From NCBI GenBank assembly GCA_963576565.1, contig OY755045.1, forward strand, positions 43,170,409 through 43,234,408: a DNA stretch of 64,000 nt. The letters are read 5' to 3'. The translations under genes were made by a program, and so were the position numbers. Below the pieces are notes generated by a model, which worked only from the letters and a program-made list of their open reading frames with translations, did not search any database and was not told the DNA's origin. Origin of the DNA: Aspidapion aeneum (Eukaryota; Arthropoda; Insecta; Coleoptera; Brentidae). Every line of letters begins with the position of its first letter. Positions within the stretch are counted from its first letter, which is position 1. Shown piece by piece: positions 56,420-64,000 of this stretch.

Positions 56420-57339
56420 TATTAACATTGATAATTAGTTTGGGATTTTTAAATTAAACACTGCACTAAACGAAGGCATTTAAAGTGTTATTTTAGTTTT
56501 TGGTGAAATAATTAATTTACACAAACCCCGTAAAACACGGAAAAATCTTAAAAACACAAACAGCTAACCTAAAAAATGACCTCGGTGATGTGACGTCATC
56601 TGAAAATGATCTATTAAAACCGTTTTGTGCGAAACTGTATGGTATCTTAAACTCTAAATTTATAAACTACTAGTCAAATTATAAAACAAAATAAATGTAT
56701 TAATGTTAATGAAACCACAGTTAGATAGATAACTGTGAATACTATATACTTTGTAATAATAGTAAAACTTTGTTTTGTGTGAAGAAAGTGATTATTAGCA
56801 TTCTCCTTAATTTGAGAACATTTTAGATAATAAATGTACAATTAGTTCCCCTTTACACCACTTGTTCATGTATAAATTTGTACAAAGGAACAATAAAGAA
56901 ATTTGTTTTGATTTAATATTAAAATCATTTTTGTTTGATCCTCCATGGATTTGTTTTATATTTTGCAATATTTTAATATGATTTTATATTGTTTTAATTT
57001 TTTACAATTTAAATCTTGTTAGGTGTTTTATACCAGTCTTGAACAGTTTTACAGAAGTATGTACAAGGTTAAAAGGGATAAATTATTATATTACGAATTG
57101 ACGCTTCTCCATCTAACATGTTTTTATTTTGTAATTCGCAAGTACCTATCCTAGTTGGGGAAATATTTCCATTTAATGGAACCTAGGGCTGATAACCTTA
57201 TAAATCCAAGATTTTAAAATTATTTCCAAAAGCGATAATCTTTTAGGTTTTGCTACAATATACACTCCACTCGAAGTAAGTGCTAATAGAGCCCAAACTT
57301 GAATGGTTTTTATTCCATCAAGCTAGTTCACCTTTATTG
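56420..57339. other. No gene seen
   Basis: AT-rich sequence with no element ends and no motif-bearing frame. One AATAAAG at 56890 in a CAATAAAGAAATTTG context looks like a polyadenylation signal, but no upstream coding sequence accompanies it. Confidence 0.35.
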
Positions 57340-57865
57340 AAAGGCATTGAGTGCTTTGGTATAAATTATTATTATAGAAACAAAACTTTATCTAAATATT
57401 ACCCACTACTATTAGGGAAATTTTTAACTAAGAAACCGCAGTGGTTTCTAGAAAAAGAAAAATCACTAATTTGCCAGTGGTTTATAAGAAAAAATAAATA
57501 TTTGCCTAACAATACTTGAAAAACTTATCTTTTTGACAAACAACACTAGTGCAACGTTTCGATTGTTGTTTTACAATCCTTTTCAAGTTCTTTAAATATC
57601 TAATCCTAAAATTTTTATTATTGAGAACGATTGTAGAAAAACAATCGAAACGTCGCACTAGTGTTGTTTGTAAAAAACATAACTTTTTCAAATTGTGTTA
57701 GGCAAACGATTATCTTTTTCTAATAAACCAATGGCAAATTAGTGATTCTTCTTTTTTTAGGAAAAACGCAGAGGTTGCTTAATTAAAAAATTTCCTTTAT
57801 AGTGGCGTAATACCCTGATTAAGTTTTGTTTGTAAAATGAATCCACCAAACATATAGATTTTGTT
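57340..57865. mobile_element. Foldback element of about 525 bp
   Basis: The halves are inverted copies over more than 200 bp. ACAACACTAGTGCAACGTTT pairs with AAACGTCGCACTAGTGTTGT; TCACTAATTTGCCA with TGGCAAATTAGTGA; AATATTTGCCTAAC with GTTAGGCAAACG. Outer parts (GAAACAAAACTTTATC against TTAAGTTTTGTTTGT) are more diverged. The 79-codon frame at 57280-57519 is carried by the left arm and is not a gene. Confidence 0.75.
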
Positions 57866-58479
57866 TATTAATTATTATACTAGCCTCATAATATAGGGCC
57901 ACAAAATAGAATCAGAACACTTTTAAATAAATTTAAATCACCCCGTATCTGTCCTATGCCTGCCTCAACCCCCTCCTACATTACATCCTTAGCCATGACA
58001 CCCCCTTAAGGTGGTCCATCTACATATACAACATAGATTTCCGGTGATATAGACTTAATATATGCGTGGCGTCCCCTGGTACTTGACACCTACACACTAA
58101 TTAGGGTTAAGTTATACGAGGATCTGTGTGTCTTCGGCGGGAGATATATTATGCGTTTTGTCTTGGATTTCGGGCCTAATTAATTAATAGACAAGTCCGG
58201 GTATAAACTAATAATAACTGGTAGGTATTCGGGACATAATTATGTCTGGTCCATATTGATAATCTCTATTTATCGGTTTTACAACGTCATTCATCTTATA
58301 ATTAGTATCTGTTCCTTCCAGGCTCGAATTTTCTAGATTTTCTTCGTTGTGTTCAACCTGCTGAAATTTCTTGATTACTTTGTCTTCTTTGGAGGGCGCC
58401 TTCTTCGGAATAATGGAAAATTAGCCCGTTTAAGCAAGCTGATACTTGAACTGCTTTTAAAGGATTAGGCTAATAAAGC

Positions 58480-59740
58480 CTTCAAAAATTTATAGTTTTC
58501 CAATTTTTTAAAATGCATATTTTGCAAACTATAAGTTTTATCAACAAAAACGCCCACTGAGTTACAGTATAGTGGGACAATAGATGCCAAAAAACCACAC
58601 AGGATATAAAACCCCATAAGACCAAAATCGCAAAACTTTGAAAATTCATATTTTACAAACTATACATTTTATCAACAAAAGCACGGAGTTGCAGTATAGT
58701 GGGATATTAGAGATGCCAAAAAATTCCACTGTGAGTGAAGATTCGGAAAAACGTCATTTAGCGAATTTTAGGATCTGAAAACCCAATAAGACCAAAATAG
58801 CAAAACTAAGAAAATTCATATTTTACAAACTATAAATTTTATCAACAAAGGCACCAAGTTGCAGTATAGTGGGACCATAGAAAGGCCAAAAAACCACACT
58901 GTGAGTGAAGATTTGAAAATAAGTAATTTATCGAATTTTAGGATATGACCAAAATGGCCAAACTTTAAAAACTCATATTTTGAAAAATATAAACTTTATG
59001 AACAAAAGTACCGAGTTGCAGTATAGTGGGAAAATACGAGATATGTCAAAAAAATACACTGTAGGTGAAGATTCGGAAATTCATTTATCGAATTTTAGTA
59101 TATGAAACCCCCTAGACCAAAATGGCAAAAATCATATTTTGCAAACTATAAACTTTATCAACAAAACCACCGAGTTTCAGTTTAGTGGGGCCATTGATAT
59201 GCGAAAAAACCACATAGTGAGTGTCGATTTGGAAATAGGTCAATAATAGCCCATCGCACCGATTTTTTTTTCGTTACTTAGCCTAAAGTATTCGTTATTA
59301 CGTCATATTATGATTATATTAAGAAACGCTTAAGCTATGGAACCGAAAAAAAGTCGGTGAGATGGAGCCTTAGTGCAGTACCGAGTTGCAGTATAGTGGG
59401 AAAATACGAGATATGTCAAAAAAATACACTGTAGGTGAAGATTCGGAAATTCATTTATCGAATTTTAGTATATGAAACCCCCTAGACCAAAATGGCTAAA
59501 TTCATATTTTGCAAACTATAAACTTTATCAACAAAAGCACCGAGTTTCAGTATAGTGGGGCTATTGATATGCGAAAAAACCACATAGTAAGTGTCGATTC
59601 GGAAATAGGTTATTTAGTGAATTTTAAGATATGATCAAAATCGCAAACTTTGACAATTCATATTTTGTAAACTACAACCTTTATCAACAAAAGCACCGAG
59701 TTGCAGTATAATGGTACCATAGAGATGCCAAAAAACGACA
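58480..59740. repeat. Satellite-like array, units of 133-170 bp
   Basis: At least seven units share TTCATATTTTGCAAACTATA, AACTTTATCAACAAAAGCAC, CGAGTTGCAGTATAGTGGG, ATGCCAAAAAACCACACTGT, GTGAAGATTCGGAAA and a GACCAAAATCGCAAAC phrase. The ATCAACAAAA words lie near 58539, 58672, 58842, 58998, 59155, 59530 and 59683. Two units (from 59008 and from 59377) are identical for about 120 bases and form a recent 369 bp duplication spanning a small MITE. Noncoding. Confidence 0.85.
59250..59367. mobile_element. 118 bp MITE inside the satellite array
   Basis: GCCCATCGCACCGATTTTTT on the left and AAAAAAAGTCGGTGAGATGG on the right are imperfect inverted repeats. The MITE interrupts the satellite phrase between 59240 and 59370. 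The centre is AT-rich (CGTTATTACGTCATATTATG). The superfamily is unknown. Confidence 0.6.
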
Positions 59741-60020
59741 TTAAAAGGAAATTGCGTTGTCTACAATCGACTATAGGGCACAATTTTTGACAGCTTAGTT
59801 TTTAAGACCTTCGGCTGAAACATGTAATAAACATTTTTCTTTTATTAATTTTTTTACATTACCTTAATAAACGGACGCCGCTGGAAAGTTTGTCATTCGC
59901 CGTACCTCACTGACAATTTTGTTGTCTATAACAAAGGTAATTAGATATTTTTCCCTAAGAAGCTTAGTTTTTAATTTAAAAAATTAATATTTTATTTTTA
60001 GGTTAGATTTTACAATTTGT
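59741..60020. repeat. GGCGTCCGT-family unit, reverse orientation
   Basis: TTGCGTTGTCTACAATCGAC, then AAACGGACGCCGCTGGAAAG and CTAAGAAGCTTAGTTTTTAA match the family as seen at 12160-12420, including the same continuation (AGGTTAGATTTTACAATTTG against AAATTAGATTTTACACATTT). The whole stretch 12160-12670 is thus a second copy of 59741-60770 without the LINE. Confidence 0.65.
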
Positions 60021-60043
60021 TATTCATTTCTCTGTCATTGCTG

Positions 60044-60585
60044 TGTGTGCTATTTCGTACAAGACATCTGTATACACCAAGCCAACTGCTGACACTCTAC
60101 AAAGCCCAGATTCGACCAACTATGGAATACTGTTCACATATATGGAGTGCGGCACCCAAACATACCTTAATGCTTTTGAACACCGTGCAAAAACGAGCTA
60201 TCAAGCTGATCAATGACCCCGCACTTACCCGTAGCTTGGATAGTCTCGAACATCGAAGAACTGTGGGCGATCTATCTCTTTTCTACAGGTATTATCACGA
60301 AAAATGCTCTGAAGAGTTGGCATGTATGATCCCCCCGGGAGTAGCACCTACTAGGCGAACACGTCAAAATTTAATGTCAAAATAGAGGCACCAAAAACCA
60401 TATATCAGAATTCATATCTCTGGAGAACAGCATCGCTGTGGAATAGACTCCCTGTGACAGTTTTCTCTGCAGGTTACAACCTAGGCCGTTTCAAAACCAA
60501 CATACACCAACATTTCCGCGCATTTGCCGGTTCTCGAGCGTGATAGGGATGTCCTTGCGAGTGCGCATAACCGTAAAATTGTGGC
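60044..60585 (+). pseudogene. Jockey/CR1-like LINE C-terminal fragment
   Basis: The frame reads LYTPSQLLTLYKAQIRPTME, then YCSHIWSAAPKHTLMLLNTV and LEHRRTVGDLSLFYRYYHEK to a stop near 60383. After a shift it continues SLWNRLPVTVFSAGYNLGRF and KTNIHQHFRAF to about 60540. This is the highly conserved tail of jockey/CR1-type RT proteins; the RT catalytic motifs are missing because of 5' truncation. Its borders are inferred from the empty-site copy at 12441-12670, where CATTGTG joins CTTTAGGGCGTCAAC directly. The target duplication is short or worn (CTGTG and TTGTG). Confidence 0.85.
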
Positions 60586-61234
60586 TTTAGGGCGTCAACA
60601 TAGTTAAATTTTCAGAAAGAGGAGGGGGGAAAAAGATATTGAACCAAAACCTCGCTTCGCAACATGTAGATCGTTAATCTGTGACCCATTGTCAGCTTGA
60701 ATCCATTGTTAAACGTGGTCCTCATATTTTGCATACTCAACTACCTCCAGCGCCTGCACTATTATTTCTCGTTAATTTTCCGGCTTGTCGCGTGCGCCCA
60801 CAGACAAACCAATAACCAAACAACTGAGACCCATGCCCAGCCAGCGCAACGCAGCCAGCCAACTTCCTTTAAAATTTACGACCACCAAAAAATCCTTTTT
60901 GACCAGACCAAAAAACGATTTATTACAGCCCAGTTGTGGGTGTGACACATTTAAGGTACCGTGTCGTTTGGCGCCAGCACGGCCCATCAGGGACCGTTTT
61001 TAGTCTTTCTCTCAATTATAATTATTTTGAAAACGAAATATAATATACCCAGGAATCAAAAGACACTTTTATTGCGAGGTATATACGCAATTTTTCGCAC
61101 TTTTTAAGTTCGAGGATTTTTTATATTTTTTGAGTTTTTGGGTTTTTTCTTATTTTTTATAGGATTTTAACTTTTTATCCCTGACCGGATCTGTCAATTT
61201 TCATCTCGATTTTTTAACTTTTTATCCCTGCTTC

Positions 61235-61293
61235 GTCTCACAGGCCTGGTTTGCCTGCTTAGCGAAAGGTCGCTGGTTCAAATCCAGCCTGAG
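61235..61293 (+). other. tRNA-like remnant with a B-box
   Basis: TCTCACAGG at 61235 can pair with CCTGAGA at 61287-61293 as a worn acceptor stem. CTGGTTCAAATCCAG (61272-61286) is a proper T-arm with a Pol III B-box. Only about 59 bases separate the ends, so a complete D-arm is missing. Likely a deleted tRNA copy or the head of a tRNA-derived SINE; not a working tRNA. Confidence 0.45.
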
Positions 61294-61299
61294 ATTAAA

Positions 61300-64000
61300 T
61301 ATTGTTATTATCTTATATCTTATATCTTGCCCTTATGCCACTAAATTCTACTCGTTATATAAAATAATTTTTGATCCAAAATATATCATTATTCGCTAAT
61401 TTCCGTCGTCGTCACAACTCAAATTTATCTAAAAGCATATAAAGTTTACATACAAAAGCCTACTTGTCGCCTATAAATGTAAAACGCGAGTGGGCATCAG
61501 GCATGCATTTTGGAAATCAATCGTTTGGGCGCTAAATAAGTTTAATATCAAGGGGTTGATTCATTAATTGATCAAAATGCTGTTACGTACGTGGATAGGC
61601 GACCATCCCAAATCGAATTCATGGTGTACTAAGGGCCACTTTCTCACTTCGGCTGTAACGTGTCATTTTTACGTTTAAGGCACACGTTACATATTTGTTT
61701 TATTTCTGTAAATAACCAAAACTATTAGACTTGTTTTTCTATACACACATTAAGGGTATTTTCTAGAGCTGGGTTTTGAGGTTATATATTGTCCAAAAAG
61801 TTACCTTATAGAGGAGGCATTCCATCGTATTACTGTAGGGACTGTGCGGCATTATAATTGGTAATCTGAGATCACAGGTTCGGGAAAAATCACATAAAAA
61901 CATCTTTGAAATTGGGTATTTTTGTCTATTTAGTTCTGAATTGAATAATCAGCTGTTTGCTAGCGACCGCGTACGTTCAATAAATAAACGAAATGAGAAA
62001 AGCATTCTAATCCAATCCGGTATAAACTGCGGGCTTGGCGGCGTTGCCACATCAAACACCATTCACGATGTTTTCAGGAACAGTCGGAACACATTTCATT
62101 TATTTTGGATGTTCGTTTATTTATATTTTCGAGGATATTAGGACAATGATTTCTCTTCCGAACCTCTTCTTCTTCACGGATTAGCTAGTTTTGGTAGCAC
62201 GAAAGCATATTTAGGTCCAAGGTTCGACCAGAAACAACTGAGGCTCCGCCCACTTTGATATCTTTACTACTTTAATCAGAGGAGAAGATAAACTAAATAC
62301 AAGTCATGCAATTTTGTAAATTGGGGATAAACGAGGGATAAAAACCAGGACTAAAAGAATAAACAAAATCGTATTTTGATATTATATAAATAATATATAA
62401 TCATAGTTAAATAAAGTTAATATCTAACTCAGTTAGTCGGATCGAAGGGTTATGTAGGGCTAGCTAGTGGTGAGAAAACTTAACATCTGAGCACCCTCGT
62501 GCCGAGTTTAAGCAGTGGTTCAATGTGTATTTTTAGGTTCAAGTTCAGAAACAACTTTATTAATGTAAAAATATTTTGCACAAATGGCGTCAAAATGTAT
62601 GAATCTTAGAGAAAACATATATAAAGAGCAAAGAAAAACTTTTGACTAAAAATATAACTAAAATGCAACTAAGTTCTGCACTTAGTATGGCTTTACTCGT
62701 ATGGGAATTGGTTGAGTGTTCGAATATTCCTGGGTTTGATGCATGCTCTGATTTCCAGTAATTGATCTTGCAGTTGATGGTTTCAATACTAAACTTATTA
62801 TAGTCTAACTGGTTATTTTTCTCCTACTTGCTATGTTGGCAGTGGTCCGTTTGGATGGTTTTGACATTTGTTTTGATCTACGCACGTGAATCTCGAAATG
62901 CTCGTTTATAAATGCATGGAGAAGCAACTTAGTAACTTTTCCGTAGAAATAAAAATTCGTAGAAATCGATTCCCTTGATTGATGCTGCCCCCTACAGACT
63001 TGTACTAAAGTACTAGTGTGCTTCGTCATTGGATAGTTTGAAGCTGGCGGTCTTTCGGGACAGGCTTACAAACCCAACCGCTAGGGAATTTTTCTTTGCG
63101 AGTGTTTTTATAAATGGGTTTGCATTTCGATTTGAATTTTACCAGGAAAGTTTGGTTGGTACTGTTGCCCCACCCAATTAAGAAAGATTTCCGGCTTCTT
63201 CATTTTTTTCGGACAGGGTGTCCTCTCTCTTTCCTAAAGAATTGGTTGGCCAACACCCAGTCTTTTGGTATCGCCATTGATTTTTTTTTGATTACTGGCA
63301 CTGCAGTGAATGCAGGTTTTTTCCAAAGACTGTGAAGCGTGAGTCCGTCGTTTTTGGCGTATTTTTAGTGACGGCTCACATCCTCTGATTGACGGACTCA
63401 AGGCGGCCTACGCCATTTCTACTGGAAAATAATTGGTAAGTTCGATTTTATATTAGGGGATTCTTTAAGATAATATTAAGTGCCTCCCAAATTGTAACTA
63501 TTGTTTGTTGTGTGATGTAATTTTTCTACAAAAGACGTGTGGAATTTGTGGAGTTTTTTTTATATTTTTTTAAACCACGTTTTGGATAAAAACTATGTAT
63601 TGTTTTCCTACAGCGTTTTCCCACAGCGCTGTCCACTCCATCAACGGGACGGTTGTGCTGGTGGAACAAGGTTCGAGCCAGCTGTAAACCTGGGAAAGGT
63701 ATGTAGGGTGGTTTTAGTTCATCTATTGACATCTGCTTTATTTTATTGAGTCGTCATGGGGTACTTGATTTAAGTTACTCTGGGTAGGGGAACCTCGTGC
63801 AAAACCGACGAATTCCAGGAAACTGAAATATTTCATTTTCCACAGGGTTTTACGCTAGGTAATCAGTAGGGAAGGCGCAGGCAAGCCAGGACCCGGAGTA
63901 GCGGAAAGATGTCGACACTTCCAGGTTTACAAAATAGAACACCATTTTATTTATGAAAGAACGACAGAACCAAGGTAGGAGCAAACCATTTAGATATAAT
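61300..64000. other. Mostly unannotated stretch with two exon-like segments
   Basis: No transposon ends were recognised from 61300 to 63400. Near the end, 63624-63695 (72 bases) lies between CCCACAG and GTATGT, and 63847-63950 lies between TTCCACAG and GTAGGAG, both locally richer in G+C. The second segment has a stop in every forward frame within its first 25 bases, so the pair could at most be noncoding or untranslated exons. A small imperfect palindrome (GAGTCCGTC, GACGGACTC) is at 63342-63400. Confidence 0.3.

Noticed and set aside
57280..57519. Frame of 79 codons resembling a small protein
   Set aside because: It lies on the left arm of the foldback at 57340-57865; the mirror copy on the right arm does not keep it open.
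61235..61293. Functional tRNA gene
   Set aside because: The T-arm and B-box are good, but there is no room for a D-arm with an A-box, and the acceptor stem carries an insertion.

Overview
This 64 kb window reads as AT-rich nuclear DNA of an insect or another arthropod. It has no operons, its reading frames are sparse and mostly broken, and it contains spliced exons with GT/AG borders. It also carries the transposon remains typical of insect intergenic and intronic DNA: RTE-like and RNase H-bearing LINEs, jockey/CR1-like RT tails, TA-flanked mariner-type MITEs, hAT-type MITEs and many foldback elements. The exact taxon cannot be read from the sequence. No virus, plasmid, CRISPR or bacterial gene was seen.

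One host gene is well supported. It lies on the + strand with coding exons at 46121-46156, 49222-50272 and 53074-54431. The splice phases (0, then 1) join into one uninterrupted frame of 814 codons plus stop. Exon 1 supplies most of a signal peptide. The product looks like a secreted, low-complexity, Asn/Lys/Ser/Glu-rich protein of unknown function. Its introns are packed with transposons, and a 107 bp tandem duplication covers the end of its coding sequence.

Layout. 1-7450: gene-free, with three hAT-like MITEs (923, 1960, 5932) and a foldback (3621). 7450-10050: a jockey-like RT tail, then a roughly 420 bp tandem repeat. 10051-13605: a TACCTTCC-family element, then a 3 kb foldback whose end carries a 20-bp-unit array. 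14124-17739: a mariner-type MITE split by a nearly full-length RTE-like LINE. 20624-25634: a second TACCTTCC element, then decamer arrays enclosing a mariner-like element and a LINE fragment with a 10 bp target duplication. 26900-29170: a degenerate roughly 195 bp repeat family. 29380-33744: a 4.4 kb foldback with GC-rich ends, roughly 128 bp unit arrays in its arms and a nested element. 33756-37823: a truncated mariner-like element and two more copies of the nested element type. 37848-43040: a TACCTTCC element split by an IS630/Tc1-type transposon with an 82-residue D-E spacing, which itself contains a foldback. 44366-54549: MITEs and the host gene. 54764-60585: LINE and MITE insertions and a satellite array. 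61300-64000: mostly unannotated, with two exon-like noncoding segments.

The strongest observations are structural. Several insertions can be dated relative to one another because filled and empty sites both occur in the window. Five foldbacks end in short tandem arrays. One short core (CCGATTTNNATGAAATTTGG) recurs in three otherwise unrelated repeat types. A family marked by AGCTCACAC hairpins inserted three times at TATTTT. All identifications come from reading motifs by eye; no database search was possible.
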